Source: Winogradskyella sp. (GTDB taxonomy: Bacteria; Bacteroidota; Bacteroidia; Flavobacteriales; Flavobacteriaceae). Taken from it: 64,000 bases of DNA. The DNA lies in the NCBI RefSeq assembly GCF_028282165.1, contig NZ_JANQIM010000004.1, positions 53,791-117,790 on the forward strand. The letters run 5' to 3'. The notes under the pieces were generated by a model. It saw only the letters and a program-made list of their open reading frames with translations. It ran no database searches and was not told the DNA's origin. Numbering within the stretch: position 1 is the first letter of the stretch; every line of letters starts with the position of its first letter. Shown here in pieces: positions 28,208 through 36,353 of the stretch. The translations under genes were made by a program, and so were the position numbers.

Positions 28208-29797
28208 ATGAGTCAAGAAGAAGTAGATATCTTAAAGCGGGCGTTAGAACGCGAACGTGCATCTAGGAAAGCAGCTGAGAAAATCTTAGAAGAAAAATCT
28301 GCCGAGCTTTATGAAGTAAATAAAAAGCTTGAAGAGTCCCATGCAGAGCTAACGGTGCTCTACAATAAAACATCTTCACAACTTCAGGGCGTTTTCGAGA
28401 ATATTGTAGATGCCTATGTCATTATGGATTTGTGGGGAAATATTCTTAAGATGAATGAAGCCGCTGTTGCGTTATTGGGTTTCAAGACAGTTCATGATGA
28501 AGGGAACTTGTCTACACTAGTTCACCCAAAAGAAGTAGATAAAGTAGAACCAGCTTTTAGAAAACTTTTTGAAGAAGGCTCTATTACGGATTTTAAAATC
28601 AAAATCAGAACCAAGCAAAACATTTCAAAATTTGTACACATAAATGCCAGTATCATTTATGAGGATGGTAGGGCAGTTGCTGCACAAGGTATTGTAAGGG
28701 ATATTACATTAGAAAATGAATATCAGCGTGCCATTGAGGCAGAACGGGAAAAGTACAGAAGTATTATAGCCAACATGAATCTTGGCTTGGTCGAAGTTAA
28801 TAACGATGATGTTATTCAAATGGTAAATCAAAGTTTTGTTGAAATGTCGGGTTATGATGAAGATGAATTAATTGGAAAAAAAGGAGGGGAACTTTTGGTG
28901 GCAGACAAATCATCTGAGATTATTCAAAAAGAAAACCAGAAGCGCTTAAAGGGACAATCTAATTCTTATGAACTTACCGTAAAGAGCAAAGCTGGTGATA
29001 TAAGGTATTGGCTAATTAGTGGTGCGCCAAACTATGACCTTAAAGGCAATATTATAGGTTCCATCGGAATTCATTTAGACATTACCGAGCTCAAAAATCT
29101 TGAGTTTCAAAAAGAAAAGCTGCTTCACAAGCTCGAAAAAAGTAATGATGAGCTCCAAGAATATGCCCATATCGTATCACATGATTTAAAATCGCCACTA
29201 AGAAGCATCGATGCCTTGGTAAGCTGGATACGAGAAGATAATAAAGACAAACTTGATGATAGGACTCAAGAAAATTTTAAATTGATTCAATCTACGCTAG
29301 AAAAGATGGAGCATCTTATATCGAGCGTTTTAGAATACTCAAGTATAGGTTTCGAGGCATCCAATAATACCCAAGTCAATCTTAATGAACTCATTAATGA
29401 CATTGAACAATTGTTGTATATACCAGATCATATCACATTAAAGATCCTAAGGGAACTTCCAACGGTTAAGGTCGATAAAATAAAAATGCAACAAGTATTT
29501 CAAAACTTAATAAGTAACGCTGTTAAGTACAATGATAAAGAAAAAGGGATGATAGAAATAGATGTTGAAGAGCACAAAGGCATGTTTAAATTCTCGGTTA
29601 AGGACAATGGTGTGGGTATTGAAAAGAAGTATCATGATAAGATTTTCAAAATGTTTCATGCCCTTAATAAAAATAAAGAGTCTACTGGTGTTGGTTTGTC
29701 AATTGTGAAAAAAATAATTGCGCATTATGAAGGGGATATTTGGGTAGAATCTGAAATAAACAATGGCACCACTTTCTATTTTACATTAAGAAAATAA
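28208..29797 (+). CDS. Soluble PAS-PAS histidine kinase, H-NOX partner
   Basis: 529 residues, no signal or membrane segment. N-terminal coiled coil (1-60), PAS domains at about 62-175 and 182-300 (SFVEMSGYDEDELIGKKGGEL), a second short coiled coil, then HisKA with His325 in IVSHDLKSPL and HATPase_c with N-box NLISNAVKYND and G-boxes DNGVGI and GVGLSIVKK. It follows the H-NOX gene by 4 bp and precedes the HPt gene by 3 bp, so it is the presumed kinase of the relay. It lacks a receiver domain, so it must work with the separate regulators at 27255 and 30127. Confidence 0.93.
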   Translation: MSQEEVDILKRALERERASRKAAEKILEEKSAELYEVNKKLEESHAELTVLYNKTSSQLQGVFENIVDAYVIMDLWGNILKMNEAAVALLGFKTVHDEGNLSTLVHPKEVDKVEPAFRKLFEEGSITDFKIKIRTKQNISKFVHINASIIYEDGRAVAAQGIVRDITLENEYQRAIEAEREKYRSIIANMNLGLVEVNNDDVIQMVNQSFVEMSGYDEDELIGKKGGELLVADKSSEIIQKENQKRLKGQSNSYELTVKSKAGDIRYWLISGAPNYDLKGNIIGSIGIHLDITELKNLEFQKEKLLHKLEKSNDELQEYAHIVSHDLKSPLRSIDALVSWIREDNKDKLDDRTQENFKLIQSTLEKMEHLISSVLEYSSIGFEASNNTQVNLNELINDIEQLLYIPDHITLKILRELPTVKVDKIKMQQVFQNLISNAVKYNDKEKGMIEIDVEEHKGMFKFSVKDNGVGIEKKYHDKIFKMFHALNKNKESTGVGLSIVKKIIAHYEGDIWVESEINNGTTFYFTLRK

Positions 29798-29799
29798 TA

Positions 29800-30117
29800 A
29801 TGGAACAACCTAATCTATCCTATATTGAAAGTATGTCAGGCGGTGATAAGGTTTTTGAGCAAAAACTCATAGGCATTATTCAAAAAGAATTCCCAGAAGA
29901 GAAACAAGTTTACTTTAACAATATAGCTGCAAACAATTTTAAAGCAGCTGCCGAAAACGTACATAAACTTAAACATAAAATTAGTATTTTAGGACTCGTA
30001 AACAGTTATGAAGCTGCCGTTATCTATGAGCACAATCTTATAGAGGGTAGTAAAAAAGGGCAAGATGATTTTGAAGCCATTTTGCAAAATATGACTGATT
30101 TTTTAGAGACGCTATAA
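29800..30117 (+). CDS. HPt (histidine phosphotransfer) protein
   Basis: 105 residues, all-helical. His55 in NVHKLKHKISILGL fits the HPt phosphoacceptor signature. Its place between the kinase (3 bp upstream) and the LytTR regulator (10 bp downstream) suggests it shuttles phosphate from the CheY-like regulator to the LytTR protein. The order kinase, receiver, HPt, receiver is inferred from gene content. Confidence 0.85.
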   Translation: MEQPNLSYIESMSGGDKVFEQKLIGIIQKEFPEEKQVYFNNIAANNFKAAAENVHKLKHKISILGLVNSYEAAVIYEHNLIEGSKKGQDDFEAILQNMTDFLETL

Positions 30118-30126
30118 TCCTATTTT

Positions 30127-30840
30127 ATGAATTGTATTATTATTGATGACGAAGCCACTGCGAGAGCTATTATCGGCCAACTATGCAGCAACATACCTAA
30201 CCTAACAGTTTTAGAAGAGTTCCCAAATGCAATTCAGGCCATTAAATATTTAAATCAGAACGAAGTCGATCTCATCTTTCTGGATATTCACATGCCAGAT
30301 TTTACTGGCTTCGATTTTATTAAGACCATTAAGAATCCACCAAAAATTGTATTAACTACATCTGATGCTAACTTCGCTATACAAGCCTTCGAATACGATT
30401 GTATTGTAGATTATTTAGTGAAACCTATTACACCTGAGCGTTTTCAAAAAGCTATACAAAAGGCAGAATCCTCACCGGTAAGTGCGACTACCAGTTCTAG
30501 CTCATCCGAACATGTGGAGACCACATCGGGAAACGATTTGTATGTCAATATAGACAGACGTTTAATTAAAATCGATATTCCAAGTATTTACTTAGTAGAA
30601 GCCAAAGGCGATTACATCCTCGTAAAAACCGAAGACAAAAATTATACAGTACACTCTACACTTAAAAAAATAGAAGAAAAATTACCCGACAGTCTGTTTT
30701 TAAAAGTCCACCGTTCATATATCATCAACGTTCAAAAGATTATAGATATCGAAGACAATAGTGTCCTAATAAAGAGAGATGTTATTCCTGTAAGTCGTTC
30801 TAACCGACCCGAATTGATGAAACGATTAAATTTACTTTAA
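30127..30840 (+). CDS. LytTR-family response regulator, output of the H-NOX relay
   Basis: 237 residues. Receiver domain with DDE at 7-9, phosphoacceptor Asp53 in LIFLDIHMP and the conserved Lys in YLVKPITPE; a Ser/Thr-rich linker at 118-135; LytTR DNA-binding domain at about 137-237 (IYLVEAKGDYILVKTED, SLFLKVHRSYIINVQKI, VIPVSRSNRPEL). LytTR proteins bind direct repeats spaced by about two helical turns, which matches the 21-bp repeats found at promoters A to G. It is therefore the leading candidate to control the whole block. Confidence 0.93.
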   Translation: MNCIIIDDEATARAIIGQLCSNIPNLTVLEEFPNAIQAIKYLNQNEVDLIFLDIHMPDFTGFDFIKTIKNPPKIVLTTSDANFAIQAFEYDCIVDYLVKPITPERFQKAIQKAESSPVSATTSSSSSEHVETTSGNDLYVNIDRRLIKIDIPSIYLVEAKGDYILVKTEDKNYTVHSTLKKIEEKLPDSLFLKVHRSYIINVQKIIDIEDNSVLIKRDVIPVSRSNRPELMKRLNLL

Positions 30841-30848
30841 AACCATTC

Positions 30849-30933
30849 ATCGATTCTAACTTACCATCCGACTACATTTAAGTTTCAATAGACGAAATTT
30901 AAACGTCCCTTAGAAATATCTCATCTATCTTTG
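30849..30933 (+). promoter_or_regulatory. Promoter B: same architecture, no ORF downstream
   Basis: Boxes ATCGATTC (30849), GACTACAT (30870) and GACGAAAT (30891) at a 21-bp period, then TATCTTTG (30926-30933). The middle box is again exactly 56 bp from the -7 box. It faces a strong terminator at 30981 with no start codon in between. Confidence 0.75.
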
Positions 30934-30938
30934 AATCA

Positions 30939-31012
30939 GAATTCATAGAATAGGTTTAAATATTGAATTAATAGCAAGGTAAGGCAGTAGATTTTTCTAC
31001 TGCCTTTTTTTG
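30939..31012 (+). ncRNA. Candidate small RNA between promoter B and an intrinsic terminator
   Basis: Transcription from TATCTTTG would begin near 30939 and stop at the terminator ending near 31012, giving about 72 nt. No ATG lies between them. The 3' end is the terminator hairpin. Alternatively, the terminator may only end the upstream operon and the promoter may be weak or decayed. Start site is estimated, not seen. Confidence 0.45.
30981..31012 (+). terminator. Strong intrinsic terminator
   Basis: Perfect 11-bp stem AAGGCAGTAGA / TCTACTGCCTT with a 4-nt TTTT loop and a following T-run. It insulates the relay operon from the exopolysaccharide genes. Confidence 0.92.
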
Positions 31013-31123
31013 TTTACCTCTTAACAAAAATCTGTATAGCATCATTCAACAAGAGTTGTAAGTGGTACAAATACAGTTAGTTAAGTTTTGTTGATTTAAT
31101 TATCCTTTTTCCAAAAACAAAAC

Positions 31124-31208
31124 ATCAGTTGTATCTGTTCATTCGTCTACACTTAAAGTTTATCCATCGAAATTTAGCGAACTACGAGTCTCTTCGCAGC
31201 TAAGTTTG
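31124..31208 (+). promoter_or_regulatory. Promoter C: 21-bp-phased boxes plus -7 box, ugd operon
   Basis: Boxes ATCAGTTG (31124), GTCTACAC (31145) and ATCGAAAT (31166), then TAAGTTTG (31201-31208). The middle box is 56 bp from the -7 box; ATG 31241 follows after 32 bp. Confidence 0.85.
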
Positions 31209-31240
31209 TCTCAGAATTTAAACATAAAAAAACTTTAATT

Positions 31241-32605
31241 ATGAAAATAGCAATAGTAGGAAGTGGATACGTCGGATTGGTTACAGGAGCATGTTTCTCT
31301 GAAGTAGGAATAGATGTAGTCTGTGTAGATATCGACGAGAAAAAGATCGAAAATTTAAAACGAGGTATCATACCCATTTATGAACCAGGGTTGGAAGACA
31401 TGATTAAACGCAACATGTCAAAAGAACGTTTAAGCTTTTCAACAAGCCTAGCGGATACGATATCTGAAGCTGAAGCTGTATTTATTAGCGTAGGTACACC
31501 ACCCGATGAAGATGGAAGTGCCGACCTTAAACATGTTCTCGCTGTAGCAAGAGCGTGTGGTAAGCATATGAACGATTATAAACTAATCGTCACAAAGAGT
31601 ACAGTGCCTGTTGGGACTTCAGAAAAGGTTAGAAATGCTGTTCAAGGAGAATTGGACAAACGACTAGTAGATATTCCATTCGATGTAGCTTCAAATCCAG
31701 AATTTTTAAAAGAAGGTGCTGCTATTGATGATTTTATGAAACCAGATCGTATCGTAGTGGGTACAGAGAGTGACAGGTCAGAGAAGTTACTTAAAAAATT
31801 ATACAAGCCATTTACGTTAAACGGACATCCTATTATTTTTATGGATATCGTTTCGGCAGAGATGACCAAGTATGCTGCAAATTCGATGTTAGCTACTAAG
31901 ATTAGCTTTATTAACGACATTGCTAATCTGTGCGAAATCGTGGGAGCCGACATAAATAATGTTAGGAAAGGCATAGGATCGGATTCTCGAATTGGAAAAA
32001 AATTCATCTATCCAGGTATAGGTTATGGTGGATCATGTTTTCCAAAAGATGTACAAGCCTTAATAAGAACAGCTAGTGAAAACAAGTACGAACTTCAGGT
32101 ACTTAAGGCTGTTGAGTCTGTAAATAAGGCTCAAAAGTTGGTGTTGTTTAATAAAATTAATTCACACTTTAACGGTGATCTTAAAGGTAAAACCATTGCA
32201 ATTTGGGGATTATCCTTTAAGCCTCAAACAGATGATATGCGTGAAGCACCATCTTTACAAATTATAAAGGAGTTATTGGCGGCTGGCGCAACGGTTAAGG
32301 CCTATGATCCTGTTGCTATAGAAGAAGCAAATCATCATTTTGGTGATACAATTACCTATTGTGAGGATCAGTACGAAACTTTGATCGATGCTGACTGTTT
32401 AGCGGTCTTAACAGAATGGTCAGAGTTTAGAGTTCCTAACTTTAAGGTGATGAAGCGCCTATTGAACACTCCAATTGTTTTTGATGGCAGAAACATATAT
32501 GATAAAGAAGAAATGCATGTTATGGGTTACCAATATGCTTGTATAGGAATTAATACCGAAAGACGAAACTCAAATAAACTTGAGTTAAAGGCCCAATTGG
32601 CTTAA
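31241..32605 (+). CDS. ugd: UDP-glucose 6-dehydrogenase
   Basis: 454 residues, normal length. N-terminal NAD-binding Rossmann motif AIVGSGYVGLVTGACF, catalytic Cys266 in GGSCFPKD, and the conserved EFLKEGAA and ALNGHP-type substrate-binding segments. Converts UDP-glucose to UDP-glucuronate in the cytoplasm. With the following UDP-glucuronate decarboxylase it supplies UDP-GlcA and UDP-xylose for the polysaccharide. First gene of the operon from promoter C. Confidence 0.96.
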   Translation: MKIAIVGSGYVGLVTGACFSEVGIDVVCVDIDEKKIENLKRGIIPIYEPGLEDMIKRNMSKERLSFSTSLADTISEAEAVFISVGTPPDEDGSADLKHVLAVARACGKHMNDYKLIVTKSTVPVGTSEKVRNAVQGELDKRLVDIPFDVASNPEFLKEGAAIDDFMKPDRIVVGTESDRSEKLLKKLYKPFTLNGHPIIFMDIVSAEMTKYAANSMLATKISFINDIANLCEIVGADINNVRKGIGSDSRIGKKFIYPGIGYGGSCFPKDVQALIRTASENKYELQVLKAVESVNKAQKLVLFNKINSHFNGDLKGKTIAIWGLSFKPQTDDMREAPSLQIIKELLAAGATVKAYDPVAIEEANHHFGDTITYCEDQYETLIDADCLAVLTEWSEFRVPNFKVMKRLLNTPIVFDGRNIYDKEEMHVMGYQYACIGINTERRNSNKLELKAQLA

Positions 32606-32637
32606 AGTAGAATATAGAACTTAAAAGCCCAATAGCC

Positions 32638-33579
32638 ATGAACAAAAAAAGAATATTAGTAACAGGAGGAGCAGGATTTGTAGGCTCACATCTTTGCGAA
32701 AGACTATTGTCTGAAGGACATGAAGTGTATTGTTTAGATAACTATTTTACTGGACAAAAAGAGAACATCCTTCATTTAACCAAATACCCATATTTTGAGT
32801 TAATTCGCCATGATGTTATTAACCCTTATTTAATAGAAGTAGATGAAATCTACAATTTGGCCTGTCCTGCCTCGCCTGTTCATTACCAATACAATCCTAT
32901 AAAGACGATTAAAACCTCAGTAATGGGTGCCATTAATATGTTAGGATTGGCAAAGCGAGTTAATGCTAAGATTTTGCAAGCGTCAACAAGCGAAGTGTAT
33001 GGTAATCCGATGGTACATCCACAACCAGAATCTTACTGGGGAAATGTAAACCCTATAGGAGAACGTTCTTGTTACGATGAAGGCAAACGTGCGGCGGAAA
33101 CTCTGTTTAGAGATTATCATGCCCAGAATAATGTAAAGATAAAAATCGTAAGAATTTTTAATACATATGGGCCAAGAATGCATCCAAATGATGGTAGAGT
33201 GGTGTCTAACTTTATAGTTCAGGCCTTACAAAATAAAGATATTACCGTATATGGCAAAGGTGAGCAAACTCGAAGCTTTCAGTATGTCGATGACCTTGTT
33301 GAAGGGATGGTAAGAACTATGGATACAGATGATGCATTCACAGGACCTGTTAACATTGGTAATCCTGATGAGTTTAAGATTATTGAACTGGCAGAAAAGG
33401 TGATTAAACTTACCAATTCAAAATCTAAAATAGTGTTTCAACCACTACCAAGTGATGATCCTTTGATGCGACAACCAGATATAGCTTTAGCAAAGAAAGC
33501 GTTAGACTGGCAGCCAAAAGTGAAGTTGGATGAAGGATTAGAAAAAACAATTGCCTTTTTTAAAGATATTATAAAGTAG
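32638..33579 (+). CDS. uxs: UDP-glucuronate decarboxylase (UDP-xylose synthase), SDR family
   Basis: 313 residues. Extended SDR with [10 protein letters not shown] (10-19), catalytic Tyr146 and Lys150 in [11 protein letters not shown], and the family-specific PASPVHYQ and [17 protein letters not shown] segments that mark UXS enzymes. Acts directly after Ugd, turning UDP-GlcA into UDP-xylose. A UDP-GlcA 4-epimerase is less likely given the RSFQYVDD and PASPVHYQ signatures. Confidence 0.9.
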   Translation: MNKKRILVTGGAGFVGSHLCERLLSEGHEVYCLDNYFTGQKENILHLTKYPYFELIRHDVINPYLIEVDEIYNLACPASPVHYQYNPIKTIKTSVMGAINMLGLAKRVNAKILQASTSEVYGNPMVHPQPESYWGNVNPIGERSCYDEGKRAAETLFRDYHAQNNVKIKIVRIFNTYGPRMHPNDGRVVSNFIVQALQNKDITVYGKGEQTRSFQYVDDLVEGMVRTMDTDDAFTGPVNIGNPDEFKIIELAEKVIKLTNSKSKIVFQPLPSDDPLMRQPDIALAKKALDWQPKVKLDEGLEKTIAFFKDIIK

Positions 33580-33601
33580 TAAAAGATTAAAATTTCAAAT
33601 C

Positions 33602-33988
33602 ATGAAAAAAAAGATATTAGTAATTGACGACGAGTTAACCATGACAACGCTGTTAGAGTTTTTCTTATCAAACAAATACGATGTTAAGGCGGTTAACTCT
33701 GGCGAAGAAGCAGAGGCTTGGTTAGAAAATAATTTACCCGATTTAATAATCAGTGACATTCAAATGGACGAGATGGACGGTTTTACCTTGTTACAAAATA
33801 TAAGATTGAGAGGGTACACCAAGCATACACCAATAGTAATGCTGTCAGGTAAATCTGAAAGCAAAGAGCGTATAAAGTCCTATAAACTAGGGGCTCAAGA
33901 TTATTTAACCAAACCATTTAATCCAGAAGAGTTAGACGAAGTAGTGAAAAAGAATCTATATCCTATTCATTACAGTAATGCTTGGTAA
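33602..33988 (+). CDS. Single-domain response regulator in the exopolysaccharide operon
   Basis: 128 residues, receiver only. DD at 9-10, phosphoacceptor Asp52 in LIISDIQMDEMDG, Ser in VMLSGKSE and Lys in YLTKPFNPEE. All phosphorylation residues are present. It lies 25 bp before the receiver-like sugar transferase, so it may control initiation of polysaccharide assembly by protein contact. The kinase that phosphorylates it is not shown; the relay kinase at 28208 is a candidate. Confidence 0.9.
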   Translation: MKKKILVIDDELTMTTLLEFFLSNKYDVKAVNSGEEAEAWLENNLPDLIISDIQMDEMDGFTLLQNIRLRGYTKHTPIVMLSGKSESKERIKSYKLGAQDYLTKPFNPEELDEVVKKNLYPIHYSNAW

Positions 33989-34013
33989 ATAAGCAACTAA
34001 AAAACTTTAAAAA

Positions 34014-35195
34014 ATGAAAGCACTATATATAGGGAGTGACACCCAAGACATACAATGGAGTACAGAAGGCATTGAAGCTTCAGTGGTGTATTGCAGTAAT
34101 GGCTTAAAAGCTTTGGAAATTTTAAATTCTCAGAATAACATTTCGGTTGTAATCTGTGAGCATAATTTGCCAGGCAATAGTGGTATCTACTTTTACAATA
34201 CGCTGAAAAAAGAAGAAACCTTATCAAGAATACCATTCATCTTACTCGTAGGAGAACACAATACCAAAATTTACAAAGAAGCCTATGAGAGTGGAATTGA
34301 TGATTATTTTGTAATTGGTTCCACCAGTACAGAACAAATTTTACTTAGAGCAGAACAGTTATCTAAGTCTCGCGAAGGCTTAATGTCATCTAATGCTTTT
34401 GTACAACCCGTAAAATATAAGTTTCCATTATCAAAAAGAATTTTTGATATCGTTGTAGCTTCAACAGTTTTGTTACTGCTTTCGCCATTATTATTGATGA
34501 CGATTATAGCGATTCGTTTAGAGTCTAAGGGAAAGGTCTATTATATAGCAAAACGTGTGGGTAGAAAAACATTCGATTTTTATAAGTTAAGATCTATGCG
34601 GCCAGGATCTGATAAGTTATTAAAACAATTAGCCAGAGAGAAAAACCAATATAGCAATGTAGAAGCACAGGTTAAAGTTGATGAAGAGGAATGTCCTAGA
34701 TGTAGTAAGTTACCAGCAGGCGAATATTGCTCGCCAGTGAGATATGCAGAGGATAAGAAAATTTGTGATTATTGGCATACACATCAAAAACAGCAAGAGC
34801 AAAATAACAATTCAAGCTTTATTAAAATTGTGGATGATCCAAGGATTACCAAGATTGGTAAACTCATAAGAAATACGAGCATTGATGAATTACCACAGTT
34901 AATCAATGTTATTAAAGGCGACATGTCTTTGGTAGGGAATCGCCCGTTGCCAGTCTATGAAGCAGAATTGTTGACTCAAGATCAAATGTCTAAACGTTTT
35001 TTAGCGCCAGCAGGTATAACAGGGCTCTGGCAAGTAGAATTACGGGGAAAAGGAGGCGATATGTCAGAAGAAGAGCGTATAGCTTTAGATAACCGTTATG
35101 CAGATTACTTTGCAGGTAACAATTATTCGCTTTGGTTTGACTTAAAGATTCTTTTTAGGACGGTACCTGCATTATTTCAAAAGAGTACAGTATAG
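34014..35195 (+). CDS. Initiating sugar transferase with fused pseudo-receiver domain
   Basis: 393 residues. Residues 1-120 fold like a receiver, but the phosphoacceptor position reads Glu49 (VVICEHNLP) and the early acidic pair is missing, so it is likely unphosphorylatable. A membrane hairpin (about 144-167) starts the bacterial sugar transferase domain: KRIFDIVVAS, KRVGRKTFDFYKLRSM, then RNTSIDELPQLINVIKGDMS, VGNRPLP and GITGLWQV. It should transfer a hexose-1-phosphate to undecaprenyl phosphate. An insertion at 200-270 contains Cys227, Cys230, Cys239, Cys251 and nearby His, a possible metal site. Confidence 0.9.
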   Translation: MKALYIGSDTQDIQWSTEGIEASVVYCSNGLKALEILNSQNNISVVICEHNLPGNSGIYFYNTLKKEETLSRIPFILLVGEHNTKIYKEAYESGIDDYFVIGSTSTEQILLRAEQLSKSREGLMSSNAFVQPVKYKFPLSKRIFDIVVASTVLLLLSPLLLMTIIAIRLESKGKVYYIAKRVGRKTFDFYKLRSMRPGSDKLLKQLAREKNQYSNVEAQVKVDEEECPRCSKLPAGEYCSPVRYAEDKKICDYWHTHQKQQEQNNNSSFIKIVDDPRITKIGKLIRNTSIDELPQLINVIKGDMSLVGNRPLPVYEAELLTQDQMSKRFLAPAGITGLWQVELRGKGGDMSEEERIALDNRYADYFAGNNYSLWFDLKILFRTVPALFQKSTV

Positions 35196-35308
35196 TTTTC
35201 ATTGATTCAAATTTTTGCAATGAGCAATCTTTCAGCAATTTAATTATGTAGGTGGGGATCTACAATTGCTTGCTTAGTGCCCAATATGGGCTTTCATGTT
35301 TAGTTTTT

Positions 35309-35349
35309 AGCTGCTATTTTCAATACGTTGAGATAGCAGCTTTTTTTTA
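35309..35349 (+). terminator. Intrinsic terminator after the ugd operon
   Basis: Stem AGCTGCTAT (35309-35317) / ATAGCAGCT (35333-35341) followed by a T-run. Lies 114 bp after the sugar transferase stop; the gap before it holds nothing recognised. Confidence 0.85.
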
Positions 35350-35383
35350 TGTTTCAGTATGTATAATGTGACCAAAATACTTA

Positions 35384-35468
35384 ATCAACATATACGTTCA
35401 ATTCGTCTACACTTAGCGTTCATCCATCGAAATATAAGAGAATTCACTCTATTGGCATTGTAAGTTTG
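35384..35468 (+). promoter_or_regulatory. Promoter D: 21-bp-phased boxes plus -7 box, export operon
   Basis: Boxes ATCAACAT (35384), GTCTACAC (35405) and ATCGAAAT (35426), then TAAGTTTG (35461-35468). Middle box 56 bp from the -7 box; ATG 35507 follows after 38 bp. Confidence 0.85.
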
Positions 35469-35506
35469 TCTCGTAGAAATAGTATAACAACTATAAAAAT
35501 AAAGCC

Positions 35507-36241
35507 ATGAGACATATTTCTAAATTATTGGTTACGCTTATTATCATTGTATCGACAAGTACGTTTGGTTATACTCAAGATACACTGGTAGATACTGAGA
35601 CACCTGATACATTTAAATTGTTGATACCAGAACTTGGGGTGTTAATTGATTCGGCTTTAGTAAATAATGGAATGCTTGGTTACAGAAAAAATGAAATCGA
35701 AGTAAAGAAAGCCAACCTAAAAGCTAAACGTAGAAACTGGACAAGAAATTTTGGGATTCAAGCAGATACAAGATATGGTACATTTGATAACTTCTCAAAT
35801 AATGTAAGTGGTCCAAATACAGTCACCTTGGCCAGCACAACAACACAAACGAATTATGGCGTAGGCTTATACTTAAAAATTCCTGTGTTTGATATTTTCA
35901 ATCGAAAATCAGATATAAAGCAAGCGAAAGCAGAAATCTCTCAAGCCGAAAGTCTTGTAGAATTCCAAGAATATGAAATTAGGGAAACAGTAATTAGGTA
36001 CTACGAAGACTTAATTCTGAAGGAAAGCTTACTCGAAATTCAAGCCATTAATCTCAGTGATGCCAAAGTCAACAAAGAAATGGCAAAAAAAGAATTTACC
36101 AATGGGCAAATGGAAATATACGAATACATAAGAATATCGGATATCACAGCTGGTGTGGCCACAGAGTTTGAAAAAGCAAAATCAAACTTGCTTTTAGCCA
36201 AAAAACTACTAGAGAATTACACAGGTGTACAAATCAAATAA
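35507..36241 (+). CDS. Short TolC-like outer membrane protein
   Basis: 244 residues with signal peptide (cut near FGYTQD). The sequence matches one outer-membrane-factor (OEP) repeat: two long coiled-coil helices (about 55-85, 145-235) around a beta segment (GVGLYLKIPVFDIFNRK). Normal TolC proteins have two repeats and about 450 residues, so this is a half-size member and would need six copies per pore if it forms one. The neighbouring co-polymerase and flippase suggest a role in polysaccharide export; no Wza/OPX gene is in this cluster. Confidence 0.78.
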   Translation: MRHISKLLVTLIIIVSTSTFGYTQDTLVDTETPDTFKLLIPELGVLIDSALVNNGMLGYRKNEIEVKKANLKAKRRNWTRNFGIQADTRYGTFDNFSNNVSGPNTVTLASTTTQTNYGVGLYLKIPVFDIFNRKSDIKQAKAEISQAESLVEFQEYEIRETVIRYYEDLILKESLLEIQAINLSDAKVNKEMAKKEFTNGQMEIYEYIRISDITAGVATEFEKAKSNLLLAKKLLENYTGVQIK

Positions 36242-36353
36242 ACCCATTAAACCTACTAGCAAATGAAATGAGTCATAATAACTCTTAATACCAAACGAGA
36301 TTTTTAATGGCGAATTCTATCCGACTGATGTAAAAACAATAAAATTCAAACAG

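Noticed and set aside
31642..32007. 121-codon ORF antisense to ugd
   Set aside because: Shadow of a conserved enzyme.
35196..35308. A small RNA upstream of the 35309 terminator
   Set aside because: No TAnnTTTG box or phased boxes precede it; it is more simply the 3' end of the ugd operon.
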